32,025 nucleotides of DNA from Chrysochromulina tobinii. Lineage: Eukaryota; Haptophyta; Prymnesiales; Chrysochromulinaceae. Positions 1 through 9,374 of the stretch are shown piece by piece; the stretch's first letter is position 1; every line of letters begins with the position of its first letter. The notes under the pieces were generated by a model. It saw only the letters and a program-made list of their open reading frames with translations, was not told the DNA's origin and did not search any database. Made by a program: the position numbers and the translations under genes. The stretch covers positions 1 to 32,025 of the forward strand of contig JWZX01001334.1 in the NCBI GenBank assembly GCA_001275005.1. Direction: 5' to 3'.

Positions 1-272
1 GAGGCCGACCGAGGGTCTGGGGGGGTCGTGTTGGATCCGGCGTCGGAGCCGTGCCACGAGTTGCCGGAAGCGGGCGAATGGGGTATGTGGGTAGCAGCGC
101 TTGGCGCCGCCGCCCACTCCCGGGACCTGCTCTGTTGTGCCAACCGTGTGGAGGTCACCCCCTCTTAGTGAGGAAGAGCTCAGTGAGCTACCCGAGTGTG
201 TGTTGTGTGAACGCCTGGTACGGCGCGCGGAGCGCGGCGTGAGCGTCCCCGACGAGCGCCTCCGCGCTACCG
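1..272. other. Left-edge flank upstream of the RING gene
   Basis: No gene is supported here. Two overlapping plus-strand reading frames cross this stretch, but they have arginine-rich, patternless translations and one of them simply shadows the RING gene. A TGA in the RING frame at 240-242 closes that frame shortly before the chosen ATG, so the stretch most likely holds the 5' UTR and promoter of the RING gene. No TATA-like element stands out. Confidence 0.4.
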
Positions 273-839
273 ATGAGAGAGACGATGAGAGAGATCTGCC
301 CGATCTGCTACGACGAGGCAGGCCTTTTCGAGTTGAGCTGCGGCCACAGTTTGTGCCGTGTCTGTGCGTTGTCGGCCGACGATGCCGGGTTCGAGGCATG
401 CCCCCTGTGCCGCAGTCCTCACCTCCTCAATCCGCAAGTACTCGCAGAGCGCAGGGAGCGCTACCTATCCGACTACGCCGCTTGGCGCGCGGGGATGGCC
501 CCCGGCGTCATCGTAGGTTCAGTCGAATCCATCACTGCTCCTGCGCGTCCGAGCACACCACACCACATGATTGGTATCATGCACGTATCCTCTGCTGGCG
601 ACCTTTTCCTCCTCGACCATGCCACGTGGGCCGAGGAGCAGGCGGCCAACGCGGAGAAGACAGCAGGCGCGAAGAAGGCGGCAGGCGCACAAGCCACGCT
701 GGAAGAGGCTAGTGCCGTCTTCTCAGGCGTGCAGAATCTCTCAGATGAGCTCAAGAGCTTAGAGCTACAGCTCAGAGAAGACGTAGACGCCAAGTTACAC
801 GCGGCTCTCTCGACGCTCGCAGTCATCGACGAGGAGTAG
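273..839 (+). CDS. Small RING-finger protein (C3HC4), putative E3 ubiquitin ligase
   Basis: This 188-residue protein opens with a complete C3HC4 RING finger. The zinc ligands are Cys9, Cys12, Cys23, His25, Cys28, Cys31, Cys43 and Cys46, in the order CPIC, SCGHSLCRVC, CPLC. RING domains of this type normally bind an E2 enzyme and promote ubiquitin transfer; that role is inferred from the family. After the RING comes an unremarkable middle region, then a helical Ala/Glu/Lys-rich stretch (roughly residues 120-180) that could form a short coiled coil for dimerisation or substrate binding. No membrane span is visible. An in-frame TGA lies at 240-242, so the first ATG at 273 is the natural start; a second ATG at 285 would still keep the whole RING. 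No intron is needed. The target is unknown. Confidence 0.85.
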   Translation: MRETMREICPICYDEAGLFELSCGHSLCRVCALSADDAGFEACPLCRSPHLLNPQVLAERRERYLSDYAAWRAGMAPGVIVGSVESITAPARPSTPHHMIGIMHVSSAGDLFLLDHATWAEEQAANAEKTAGAKKAAGAQATLEEASAVFSGVQNLSDELKSLELQLREDVDAKLHAALSTLAVIDEE

Positions 840-1775
840 GAGGCCGTGCAGAGCTCCAGGGAGTGACGTGGGTGGGGGGGTCGAGGTACGGTAGTAGCTA
901 CGGCAGCATACATTATATTGCGCGCTCTTCATGTTGAGCGCTCGAATTCGGAATTGTTTCGTCGTGCCGCGATCGGCGCGCCCTTCCACTCTCGTGGCAG
1001 ATGCCCGAATAATGCCCGATGTGCTCGAAAGATGACTGATGAGTTTCCAAGTTTCCGCACGGCGTTAATCTTCATCGTTCTTGCGACCGCTCGGTGTCAG
1101 TCTGAGTGCTTACTGAGTCTCCATGGTTATGACTTATGTATTCGGACACGATGTGTCGATGACCATGTCTCCATGATGTGTCGTCGTGTCCGACCGCAGC
1201 TCCGCAGGCGCGGATCAGGGCTGACCGCGGTCAGCTAGAGAAGCTGCTCTAAGTTTCCACAGATCTCCGATCATATCTATTTTTAGTTGTCGAACGTCGG
1301 TGCATCACTGCATCTAAAAGAAGGATATCTGAATCCGACCTGGGGCGCGGGCGGCCGCGCCGAGAGAGGCGCGGGATGGCGAACAGGCCTCGAGGCCGGT
1401 CGGCGGGTCGGGCCGGGTCCGGGCGATCTCGCATACATCTCCGATCTCGGACGATCGTAAAAGGATCGGATCGGCGGGGACGATCGGACGCGATGCGACG
1501 ATCGGGCCTCGTGAACAACCCCGCCGGGCCAACCCGGGCGAACGGGCCGAGCGAACACAGCACTCACAGGGCCGGTATCGGCGAAGTGATAAAGCGAAAA
1601 GCCGTACGGTACGCACATGAACCGACAAAGTGGCCTCAGAGTGGATTCTCACTGTCCCTGCGGCCTGCGCACTCCGCTGTCGACCTGTTGCACTTGCACA
1701 CACATCTCACATGTCCGGTTCTACCGCTTTCCACGCAAACACTCAGACCGCACCGCCCCCCGTGCTCGCGCCTCA
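840..1775. other. Intergenic region between RING gene and coiled-coil gene
   Basis: This stretch of about 935 bp lies between two convergent genes. The only candidate is a small plus-strand ORF at 1032-1238, listed separately. Around 1143-1190 the sequence carries two GATGTGTCG-type words and a short imperfect inverted repeat (CGGACACGA / TCGTGTCCG). From about 1330 to 1510 it is CpG-rich with many GATCGG-like words, typical of unmethylated GC-rich intergenic DNA. Frames crossing this part on both strands give arginine-rich translations without domains. Confidence 0.4.
1032..1238 (+). CDS. Possible small secreted cysteine-containing protein (doubtful)
   Basis: The ATG at 1032 opens a 68-residue frame. 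Its N-terminus (TALIFIVLATARCQS) resembles a signal peptide, and a short region with several cysteines follows. The frame is open upstream to 918, but that extension looks random. There is no recognisable domain and no neighbouring gene that would imply a role. Short signal-peptide-like ORFs arise often by chance, so this is only a candidate; a transcript would be needed to accept it. Confidence 0.2.
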   Translation: MTDEFPSFRTALIFIVLATARCQSECLLSLHGYDLCIRTRCVDDHVSMMCRRVRPQLRRRGSGLTAVS

Positions 1776-4400
1776 TTACTTCTTGACTGCCTTGGTGAGG
1801 CTCGCCTTGGCCGCGGCAGCGCGCTCCTTGGCCTCCTTGATGCGATCACTCATGGTCTTCTTCTTGGCGGTGCCACCTGCCAATGACTCGTCATCCAGCT
1901 CGTCATCAAAGCCGCCCGCGCCGGCACCGCCTCCGCCTGGCATGCCATTGGACCGGTCGTCATGGAGCAAGGCCACCTCGGCCTTGAGGGCGGCCTCCTT
2001 GACCTGAAGCTCCTCGATCTTGCGCGCGCTACTCTGCAGCTGCTCACGCATCTCCTCGCGCTCGAGGCGCGCCTGCATCAGCTGCGACTGCAGAGCATCG
2101 AATTCGGCCTGCTGGGGGGTGAGCGGAGGCGGCGGGGGCGGGGGCGGCGGCGGGGGCGGAGGCGGCGGCGGAGGCGGAGGCGACGCCAACTTGAGCGCTG
2201 CCAGCTGCGAGGCGAGGCTGTCCCTGTCGGCCGTCGCCTTCGTCGCACGTGCCTCTGCTTCCGAAGCCGCGAGCTCGGCTGCTTGCAGCCGCTGCTGCAG
2301 CAGCTCGGCCGCTCCGAAAGCGGCCCCCCCCTGGCGAGCTGCGGCGAGCTCAGCCTGCGCCGCCTCGAGCGCCGCCGCGTGCTGCTTCTTGAGCTGCTCG
2401 ATCGCCGCTTGCTGGGCCGTCGCCTTAGCCTCGAGCATTGCAGCTTGCTCTGCCTGAACCGCGGCGAGCGCTTCGGCCGCCTCCTGCTTCGCCTTCTCGA
2501 GTGCGGCAGCATGTGCCGCGTCGGCGGAGGCGGAGAGGGCCTCGATGGCCGAGGCTCGCTCTTTTTGGAGCTGTTGCGCCTTCGCCTGCTCCGCCTGCTG
2601 CGCCTTTTTCAGCTCAGCCTGATGCTCCTCCTTTTGCTTGTCGAGCGCCGCCTTGGTGGTCGCAGAGGTCGCCGCCTGGTGCTCCTCCGCGGCCTTCTGG
2701 AGGGCGGCCGCGACCGCCGCTGCTGTCTTCTGCTCCGGCGGCCGCTAGCTTCGCCTCCAGTGCCGCGAGGCTCTTCGTCGCCGCCGCCAGAGCTTCGTCG
2801 CCACCCTGCGCGGCCGCCGCGGCCGCCTCGGCCTTGGCCTTTTGTGCGGCCGCATCTGCCGCGGCGGCCGCCTCGGCCGCGGCAAAGGACAAGGCCGCCT
2901 CGGCCTCCCGACCACACTCTTCTTTGGCGGCGGACACCGCCGTCGCCACCGCCTTCTCGAGCTCCTGCGCCGCCGCCTCCTGCACCGCTCGCACAGCCGC
3001 CTCCAGATCGGCCTGAGCCTTTTGTGCGACAGCCTGTGCGGCCGCGGCCGCCTCCTCCCTCACCGCGGCCGCTGCGGTCTCGCCCGCCGCGCCCGCGCTG
3101 TTGATGGCCGCGGCGGAGGCGCCCGCGGCACGCGCCGCCTCTACGTCCGCCTTGGCCTGGGCCAGGGCCGCCTCCGCCTCGCGCGCTGCCGCCTCCGCCT
3201 GCGCCTTCGCGCGCGCCTCCGCCGCTTTCGCCGCCTCAGCCGCCTCGGCCTTCACCGAGGCCAACTGAGCGGCCGCCTGCCCGGCTGCCTTGCGCTCAGC
3301 CTCGAGCGCCGCGCTCGCCTTTGCGAGCTCGTCTCGCAGGGAGATCACCTCGGCGCTCGCCTTTGCGAGCTCGTCTCGCAGGGAGATCACCTCCCGCTTG
3401 GCGGCCTCCGCATCGCCCGAGGAGGCCGCCGAGGCCGTGGCGCCCGCCTCCTGCAGCGCGTTGAGCTCCTCTTGCAATCGCTGGCTCCTCCGGAGCTCCT
3501 CCTGCAGCAGCGCCATGCGAGAGGCTGAGAGCTTCTTGAGCTCCTCCTCGCGCTCGGCCGCAGCCTCTGCTGCCTCCGCCAGGGCGCTCGCAACAGCGCT
3601 CGCCGACGCGCTCGCCGCCGCGGCCGCCTTGGCCTCCGCCTGCGCCGCCGCCGCTTCGGCGGCTTTCAGGCTGGCCGCAGGGACCATCTCCACCTCTCCC
3701 GCTTGCGCCGCCGCCTTTTTGAGCTCCACCATCTCCGCCTCCGCCGCCTGCGCCGCCGCTTTGAGCTCCGCCAGGGCTGCCTCGGCCTGAGCGCCGGCCT
3801 GAGCGCGCTCCGCTGCCTGCTGATCGAGCGCGGCACGGAGGCGCTCAATCTCCTCGGCCGCGGCCGCGACGGCGGCACTGTCGACGACGGCGCCGCCGTT
3901 GCCATGGCCGTTGGCGCCGTCGTTGGTCGGTACACCTCGCTCCTTGATCGCACTCACAAGCCAAGCATACTGCTCCTTTTTGACGTTCCACTGCTGCTGT
4001 ACCTGCTCCAGCAGCTCGCTCATCTCGCGCACCTGCAGGGAGCCGGGCGAGCGAGGCGCAACGCGAGCCGGTCCAGTAAGGAGGAGGGCAAGGTGGCTCC
4101 CACTCATGCATGCGCGCGGCCCTCGCGGCGCACCTCATCCTCGTGCTGCTTCTGGAGCGCGATCATCTCGTCGTTGACTTCGGCCGCTCGGGCATCCGCC
4201 GCCTTGAGAGCTTCCTTGCTCTCCTGTCTGGCATCTGCAACTTGTTTTTTCGTCGAGTCCCTTGCTTCTTCTAGCTCGATCGTCACCTTTTGCAACGAGG
4301 AGAGCAATACGGCAACCTGCTCCGACTGCTGCTCGAATTGCTTCTTGAGCGAGGTATCGAAGGCCTTCGTGGGCGAAAAGGCACCCAAACTTTTCCTCAT
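1776..4400 (-). CDS. Large Ala-rich coiled-coil protein with polyproline tract (multi-exon, frame break near 2.7 kb)
   Basis: Three minus-strand segments join into one protein of about 840 residues. Exon 1 (4400-4134) starts MRKSLGAFSPTKAF and ends in QHEDE. A 101-bp GT-AG intron (4133-4033) is followed by exon 2 from 4032 (VREMSELLEQ), phase 0. The coil then runs in one frame to about 2750 and resumes one frame over (AVAAALQKAAEEH) to the stop at 1776. The frame change is either a 1-nt indel or an 82-bp intron (2804-2723, GT-AG, length 1 mod 3). The body is Ala/Glu/Lys/Gln heptad-rich coiled coil, interrupted near the C-terminus by about 20 consecutive prolines (2115-2190), then a short coil, a Gly-rich linker and a basic tail. 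No catalytic domain is seen; a scaffold or cytoskeletal role is inference. A frame open to 4526 offers an earlier ATG, but that part looks like 5' UTR. Confidence 0.7.
2115..2190 (-). repeat. Polyproline-coding GGC/GGG tract
   Basis: On the plus strand this is an almost pure G-rich run of GGCGGC, GGGGGC and GGAGGC triplets. On the minus strand it encodes about 20 consecutive prolines inside the coiled-coil gene. Such tracts resemble the profilin-binding FH1 stretches of formins, but no FH2 domain follows. The tract is likely to vary in length and to be prone to sequencing error. Confidence 0.85.
2723..2804 (-). other. Possible 82-bp intron or frameshift site in the coiled-coil gene
   Basis: The upstream frame runs on to a stop at 2614 and the downstream frame is open only from 2744, so the reading frame must change between 2744 and 2614, or by an intron that ends there. 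A GT donor at 2804 (after CAGG) and an AG acceptor ending at 2723 (GACAG) would splice phase 1 to the correct frame and remove 82 bp. Against this, the supposed intron itself reads as good coil (LAALEAKLAAAG). A single extra base in the assembly is the simpler alternative. Confidence 0.35.
3311..3394 (-). repeat. 42-bp tandem duplication in the coiled coil
   Basis: Two adjacent 42-bp copies (3311-3352 and 3353-3394) differ at a single base. Each encodes the 14-residue unit EVISLRDELAKASA, exactly two heptads, so the duplication lengthens the coil without disturbing its register. The near identity points to a recent event. Confidence 0.95.
4033..4133 (-). other. 101-bp GT-AG intron in the coiled-coil gene
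   Basis: Read on the minus strand, the donor is GAG|GTGCGC and the acceptor is CCTGCAG|GTGCGC. Unspliced, the upstream frame hits a TGA at 4104-4106 just inside the intron. Splicing joins QHEDE to VREMSELL in phase 0 and keeps the helix going. The exon after the acceptor begins with the same GTGCGC word as the donor, so the exact junction could slide only within that repeat. Confidence 0.75.
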
Positions 4401-4607
4401 GCGCGGTCCTTGAGGTGTGAGCTGCGGGTCAATAGAGCCTCTTCCTGAGGAGCAGCGATGAGCAGTCTCGCAGTCGGTGGGCAAGACTTGTTGTGTGGGG
4501 AAAAAAACTTTCCACACACCTCTCACCGTGGGGTGCGAAGTGTTTCTTTTGAAATCTTGTAATCAAGTCCAGAACCTATTTCCATGCTCTACAAGTATCG
4601 TTTTTAG

Positions 4608-5570
4608 ATGCACAACGCCGTGGCGCGGCGAGCCTTCCTCGACGCGTCTATTTGCCTTCTGGGCGTCGCCACCAGCAGGCCAGCACGAGGTACGACCGAA
4701 GATGCAACTGCAAAGCAGATTGGGCGATTAGCTGCAGCAGTGCGAGGACCAGGCGACGCAGGCCTTTCGGCTTGGGGACAGCCATGGAGCAATGGCTGCG
4801 CTTGGTCAGCGCCCGCGGCACCTGTTGAGCGTGAAGCTGTGCTGCCGCCGTGGCTCGAGGGGCAGTGGAAGGTCAATTCTCGGCTCGAGTCGGTACGATT
4901 TCCAATGGGTAAGCAGCTGCTCTCCGAGTCAACGCCAGGTGTGAGAATGGTCTCCATATTGCAGCTGCCAAACATCGGCAACGAGCCGACGTTTGCGTTG
5001 AGCTTCCGCGTCGACGCGGACGGCACGGTGCGCGCCGATCGAGCCGCGAACTCGAAGACGGTGCTCGAAGCCTTCTGGGCCGATGCGCGCGTGCTGGAGA
5101 CGACGTCAGCCAAGGGCGGCCGGCTGTTGCTGCGCTACGAATCGCCTACGAAGACGCGCAAGAATGCGCAGCAGACGGTGGACGTGCGCCTGTGCTCGTC
5201 CGAGGGCGGGCCGGTCGCGCCTCCACAGGGGCATGCGACGGCGCCGAAGCCTCTGCTGCGGCCCGACTTGACAGTTGGAGAGCTTCTGCTCCGAGCGCGA
5301 GGTGACGGCGACAGCGGGCAACCCCCGGGTGAGTGGATCGTTGCAGAGGTGTACCAACAGGAGAATGTCGAGCAGGGCACGCGCAGCGAGTACCTCGTGC
5401 TCACGGCGTACCGGCGCGCCGACACCACTGATGCCATTCCGAGGACCGTGCTGAGCAAGCAGCGCGTGGCCGCCTTTCTCTTGCCAACCGATGGTGCGTA
5501 CTTTGAGTCCTTGGGCAAGCCTGTCGCTCTGTACGATTACTCCTACTTGATGACGCGTGTCTCGCATTGA
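4608..5570 (+). CDS. DUF6816-like protein, probable thylakoid-lumen protein
   Basis: The 320-residue protein has an N-terminal leader with a twin-arginine-like stretch (VARRAFLDASICLLGVA), as expected for Tat-dependent transfer into the thylakoid lumen. The mature part starts with a motif I recognise from the plant and cyanobacterial DUF6816 family: LPPWLEGQWKV, then SVRFPMGKQLL, then the LPNIGNEPTFALSFRVD block with the DRAANSK segment. The family is conserved in oxygenic phototrophs and has no settled biochemical function. The C-terminal half (EWIVAEVYQQEN, SEYLVLTAYRR) is predicted beta-rich, in keeping with the family. The ATG at 4608 follows directly on a TAG-containing T-rich stretch and is the only sensible start. 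Whether the leader is enough for a multi-membrane plastid is unclear. The gene is head to head with the coiled-coil gene, 207 bp away. Confidence 0.65.
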   Translation: MHNAVARRAFLDASICLLGVATSRPARGTTEDATAKQIGRLAAAVRGPGDAGLSAWGQPWSNGCAWSAPAAPVEREAVLPPWLEGQWKVNSRLESVRFPMGKQLLSESTPGVRMVSILQLPNIGNEPTFALSFRVDADGTVRADRAANSKTVLEAFWADARVLETTSAKGGRLLLRYESPTKTRKNAQQTVDVRLCSSEGGPVAPPQGHATAPKPLLRPDLTVGELLLRARGDGDSGQPPGEWIVAEVYQQENVEQGTRSEYLVLTAYRRADTTDAIPRTVLSKQRVAAFLLPTDGAYFESLGKPVALYDYSYLMTRVSH

Positions 5571-5792
5571 TATTACGAATCGAAATTGTTCACAAACTCC
5601 GCTCGCATGAGCTCATCTGAACGAGACTAAACATACTTGGACTAGGGACCCTAACGAAAATCTGCCACCCGAACCAGACGTCCCGACCCTGTTGTACCTG
5701 TGAACCCCGACCCGCAATACATGTCCTGAATCATGAAGCTTCGCGGAGACAATATTCATGCAACGCTGCCCACGGCACTAATTTCTGCGTCA
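5571..5792. other. Short intergenic gap, nothing recognised
   Basis: This gap of 222 bp lies between the convergent ends of the DUF6816-like gene and the small plastid-type gene. It is less GC-rich than the genes around it and holds no ORF or repeat of note; it presumably carries both 3' UTRs. Confidence 0.4.
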
Positions 5793-6185
5793 TCAGCGGG
5801 CTGCAGCCACAACCGATACCGCAGCCCATTCCAAAATCTTCTCGACCACTGACGGATTGGCCATCAGCGCCGGAACGGCGACCAGCGTACACAGCACGCT
5901 GCTCAGGACGATTGTCCGTAAGGTGCCCGGAACCCGCTCGGTATCGCAGGTGGTGCCCGCCACGTGATTCGCGTGGAATTCGAACGCTGTCCCATTGAAC
6001 GCTTGCTCGACCTCACACTCATCTGCCGGAGGCCGAAGGAGCACAAACTCCGACCATACATCCCGCATGCGGATCGGCGCTCTTTGTCGGAGAACTCGGG
6101 TACCACCATAATTCGCCGGCTTGAAGGCCGCGGCTATCGTCAGCAATGCTGCCGTGGTCAGAAGCTGCAGCAAGTGATTCAGCAT
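5793..6185 (-). CDS. Small single-span membrane protein with bipartite plastid leader
   Basis: The 130-residue protein starts with a clear signal peptide (LLTTAALLTIAAA) whose predicted cleavage site is followed by Phe (AAA|FKP). Phe at +1 is the hallmark of nuclear-encoded plastid proteins in algae with red-type secondary plastids. A basic, transit-peptide-like stretch follows (RVLRQRAPIRMRD). The mature part has two cysteines (DECEVEQ and TTCDTERV) and one hydrophobic span near the C-terminus (TIVLSSVLCTLVAVPALMA), then a short amphipathic tail ending VVAAAR. I do not recognise the family. The layout resembles small accessory subunits of thylakoid complexes, but this is inference. The ATG at 6185 is chosen because it directly precedes the signal peptide. 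Confidence 0.65.
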   Translation of the reverse strand: MLNHLLQLLTTAALLTIAAAFKPANYGGTRVLRQRAPIRMRDVWSEFVLLRPPADECEVEQAFNGTAFEFHANHVAGTTCDTERVPGTLRTIVLSSVLCTLVAVPALMANPSVVEKILEWAAVSVVAAAR

Positions 6186-6925
6186 CGCGATGTTGCGAGC
6201 GCCGATGATTGAGTGTGAAAAGGGCTGTTAATAATCGGTACATGTTCCGGTTCCGAGTAGTACAATTGTGGTAGTGCCACAGACAGCAGAAATTAAAACA
6301 GTGCCTGTCTGCAACCGCTCAATTCACTGTAACACAGAGCATGATGCACGGAGGAGAAAAACTGATGCGACTCTCCCGCCAGCTCTCCCGGTACTCCGAC
6401 CCCTCCAGCACCACACAGAATCAGAAACTCAGCTCAGAGTTCCACACACTCACACTACCGACACCTCACACACGTCTCCGACATCATTCTCCTTAGCATT
6501 AGCATTCTCCCCTGTTCCGTTACCCCAACCAAGCTCCCCACGGCCGCACCGTGGCGCGATGGGCCGAGGTCAGGCCGAGGTTGCCTGGATTCCGCGTACG
6601 CGCACACACACACTCACTCACTCACTCATCGAGCGCTCGCATCAGATTGCGCCATCTCGGCGTCGCGAGAACTTTACACAAAGACAATCACGCGATCGCT
6701 CTCGTCTGTCGTCTGCACACTTAGAACTGCTCTGTAGTTGTGTCAGCCTCGACATGTAGCGCCTTGTATGAGCTCCTTCCGTTCCGTTTCACGGTGCTCA
6801 CCAACGGATCACCAACAAAAGATCAAGATCGCATCAGCATGCCTGATTGTGACGCTGGCTCAGATAAACCTGTTCTTTGCATTGGTTCTTTGCCAGATCA
6901 ATCTACAAGTATGTTTCGACGCTTG
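6186..6925. other. Intergenic region with microsatellite
   Basis: No gene is supported in these 740 bp between two minus-strand genes. A plus-strand frame (6268-6759) is Thr/His/Pro-rich and patternless. The stretch holds a mixed (AC)/(ACTC) microsatellite near 6602-6628 and a direct repeat of the end of the neighbouring ankyrin gene, both listed separately. It should contain the promoter of the small plastid-type gene and the 3' UTR of the ankyrin gene. Confidence 0.4.
6602..6628. repeat. Mixed CA / ACTC microsatellite
   Basis: A short simple-sequence tract: about five CA dinucleotides run directly into about four ACTC-type tetranucleotides. It lies in intergenic DNA and has no coding role. 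Confidence 0.85.
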
Positions 6926-6976
6926 TCATGGATGGATGGGCATCAGATGAGAGCCCCAGATGAACCTGTTCTTTGC
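6861..6976. repeat. Direct repeat of the ankyrin gene's terminal coding sequence
   Basis: A 20-bp word at 6861-6880 recurs at 6957-6976 with one mismatch. The copy at 6957 is the coding end of the ankyrin-like gene (AKNRFIW on the minus strand). The copy at 6861 lies downstream of its stop and would read AKNRFI followed by a stop in that frame. This suggests a small duplication at the 3' end of the gene. Confidence 0.8.
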
Positions 6977-9136
6977 CAAAGACGTGCCGCGGCGGAAGAG
7001 TGCTTGATCTGGTTTGGGGCCCTCCGGGTGGGCCTTAGCCATTGCCTTTAAGAATGCGTTCGAAGCCCGAACCTTGTCAAACGGCGCCCCTTGCTCAATG
7101 AGCCAAATGAGTGCCTGTTGTTGCGCGTTCGCTGCCGCCTTGATCGAGGCCATGGAGGTGATTGTGCAGCCACGCTCCTTGAGCCACGCCATCGACTTGA
7201 TCCGACCGTGGTACGCTGCAATATTCATCGCATTCTCCGGCAGTGCGCAGCACCCTTGATCTGGACCCGGATCTGGATTCAGCTGCGTGTGGGCCCATCT
7301 GAGCAGAGCCAGATTGCCGTGCTTTGCTGCGGCATTCATGGTGCCATCACCCAAAGGCACTCCACGGGCATGTAGCCACTTGACGCGGGCGATCGGCATG
7401 TGAATGATGCCCCCTGGCTGACTGTTGCCGACGAGCTCATCGAGTAGCCCCTCCGAGTAGCCCCAAAACTTCTTTGCTTCATGCCGATTGAACGTTTGGG
7501 TCGGCTCGTCAGCGGCAGCCGAGCAATTGAGCAGCTTCTCACCTCGCAGGGCCAGTTTTTGGAGAATCCACTCTAGGTACTCAAATGGCCGGCAGTGGAA
7601 GGGGATGCGGGAAGCGGACAGAAAGGCCACGCGCGAAATGGGGCATCCCAGCTCCACGCAAAGTTCGAGCATCTGCATGGTCTCCGCGTGAGACATGCAG
7701 TCGGACTCCATAACGAAGCCGAGAGTGTTCAGCGTGCGGCCCTGGTCGTCCATGGAATCCTGCCACGTGGCCTCTGAGGGGTACTCGCTCACGAGGAACT
7801 TGAGCATCTCCGCCTCACCCGCGGAGGCAGCGGTCGAGAGGGCACGGGACGGGATCCAAGCTTCGCCTGAGCGCGCCTTCATCCACTTGAAGGCTTCGAT
7901 GCATCCGCTCTCGATGACAGCGTCAAGGCAAAACGAGCATGCCCACTGGCGATCCTCGTCGCCGGGATAGTCTTGCATGTCGTCTGAAACCGCGAAATCG
8001 GTCCACAGGTGGCGTCCCTGCGCGTCGAGAAACTCGAGCAGAGGCAGGATGCGCTTGTCTCCAATCCGACAGGCCGCATACATCGCCCGTCCGGTCACAG
8101 GGCACCCATCTTTCACCATCCACTCAACCACAGCGAGCTCGTTAGCAGCAACGCATTCGATTGCGGCCACCAGAGCAAACGGGTGCCACGGCATCTTGTT
8201 CGCACGCCACATTTGCATGTCATCAATCGACGCGGGCCACCCTGTTTGAATCGCACTCGACCAGAGCTCCCCCGCCTTCTCCACAGGCATCTGGGACAGG
8301 TCGCAGCCTTCGTCTACGAGCCACTTGAACTCGGGGCTGTCGCAGCCCATTTCGGAAAGCGTGGACGCGGCGGTCTCCGCAGTCAGCTCACCGCCTAGCC
8401 GGTGGGCGATCTTCATGGCGTCGAGGGTGGACTCGTCGCATCCGCTGTTGCCGTGCGGGTGATAGTTGCACATCACTACGCCTTCGACTGCCTTTTTCAT
8501 CGGTGCACCCACTTCAGCAAGCCATTGAAGCACGGCGCGGCGGCGAGCGCACCCGACAGTGGCTGCAGCGTAGGCAACCCACTCGTTGATGGGGCATCCC
8601 ATCGAGTGCATCAGCTTGATCGTTGCAAGGTGGCCATGTGAAGCAGCATCGTACATGGGATGCTGGCCCCACTGGCAACCCATCTCCCTTGCTGCAACGA
8701 TGAAGTCGTCATGGCCCCAACGAGCGGCTGTACGAATCGTGCAAGAGGGGTCGTGGCCCAGGCATGCGGGGGCTGAGGTGTGCTCCTGCACGCTCGCGCA
8801 GCAGACGCTTCGCTCAAAGGGACAGCCATTCTGCCGCGCGTAACGGAGCACGCCGATCGCGTTATGGTGTGCCGCCGCACGGCACAGAACGTCGGTGGTC
8901 ATGCGATGTGGATACGGGCAGCCAAGACCGTTGGCCCATGAGAGCAGGCTCATGTTTGATGCCAGGTCCCACACGGCCGTACGCAGCTTGAGCTTCAGTG
9001 CCTTCCGTACATCACGCCAACGCCTGCATGTGAGCACCAGCGGCAGAGTGCACGTGATGTTGCTCACACTCTTCAAGATCTCACGCCAGTCATCGTCGGA
9101 GAGATCGTGAATGGTAGTCGGCTCGCTTTTGTCCAT
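6926..9136 (-). CDS. F-box-like / ankyrin-like repeat protein
   Basis: From the ATG at 9136 the protein has 736 residues. The N-terminus (IHDLSDDDWREILKSVSN, then LVLTCRRWRDVRKALK) has the shape of an F-box: a helix with a conserved Trp, then the C-R-x-W signature. The remainder is built from degenerate ankyrin-type units of about 30-35 residues with the recurring pattern A-A-x-x-G-H-x-x-x-x-x-x-x-x-x-G-C-P (for example YDAASHGHLATIKLMHSMGCP and MNAAAKHGNLALLRWAHTQ). Such F-box/ankyrin proteins usually recruit substrates to an SCF-type ubiquitin ligase, and are greatly expanded in some algae and in large DNA viruses. The frame is open to an ATG at 9355, but that extension is Cys/His-rich and overlaps the divergent promoter. 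An ATG at 9184 is also possible. No intron is needed. Confidence 0.75.
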   Translation of the reverse strand: MDKSEPTTIHDLSDDDWREILKSVSNITCTLPLVLTCRRWRDVRKALKLKLRTAVWDLASNMSLLSWANGLGCPYPHRMTTDVLCRAAAHHNAIGVLRYARQNGCPFERSVCCASVQEHTSAPACLGHDPSCTIRTAARWGHDDFIVAAREMGCQWGQHPMYDAASHGHLATIKLMHSMGCPINEWVAYAAATVGCARRRAVLQWLAEVGAPMKKAVEGVVMCNYHPHGNSGCDESTLDAMKIAHRLGGELTAETAASTLSEMGCDSPEFKWLVDEGCDLSQMPVEKAGELWSSAIQTGWPASIDDMQMWRANKMPWHPFALVAAIECVAANELAVVEWMVKDGCPVTGRAMYAACRIGDKRILPLLEFLDAQGRHLWTDFAVSDDMQDYPGDEDRQWACSFCLDAVIESGCIEAFKWMKARSGEAWIPSRALSTAASAGEAEMLKFLVSEYPSEATWQDSMDDQGRTLNTLGFVMESDCMSHAETMQMLELCVELGCPISRVAFLSASRIPFHCRPFEYLEWILQKLALRGEKLLNCSAAADEPTQTFNRHEAKKFWGYSEGLLDELVGNSQPGGIIHMPIARVKWLHARGVPLGDGTMNAAAKHGNLALLRWAHTQLNPDPGPDQGCCALPENAMNIAAYHGRIKSMAWLKERGCTITSMASIKAAANAQQQALIWLIEQGAPFDKVRASNAFLKAMAKAHPEGPKPDQALFRRGTSLAKNRFIWGSHLMPIHP

Positions 9137-9315
9137 GCGGAGAACGAGCAACAGCGCCTCGGCATCATCATAGCCATCACACATCGGTCCTGTCACGTGT
9201 GGTTTGCGTGCGCGCGGCGGAGCCTGAAGTTGCGTATTTACCAGCAAAGCATGCAAGCCGACTTTTGTGAACGGAAGAATGGTAATCGCTATGATCTCGC
9301 ACTGCGCGTTCTTTG

Positions 9316-9374
9316 TGCATGCATGCTCGCAACAGCACATCAACTTTGCATGCATGCTCGCAACAGCACATCAA
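9316..9374. repeat. 28-bp direct repeat, 31-bp period, at the DUF3431 start
   Basis: Two identical 28-bp copies (9316-9343 and 9347-9374) begin TGCATGCATGCTCG and end CACATCAA. The final A of copy 2 is the A of the preferred ATG for the DUF3431 gene, so the repeat sits immediately upstream of its coding region and within the shared promoter with the ankyrin gene. Each copy contains the palindrome TGCATGCA. Confidence 0.95.
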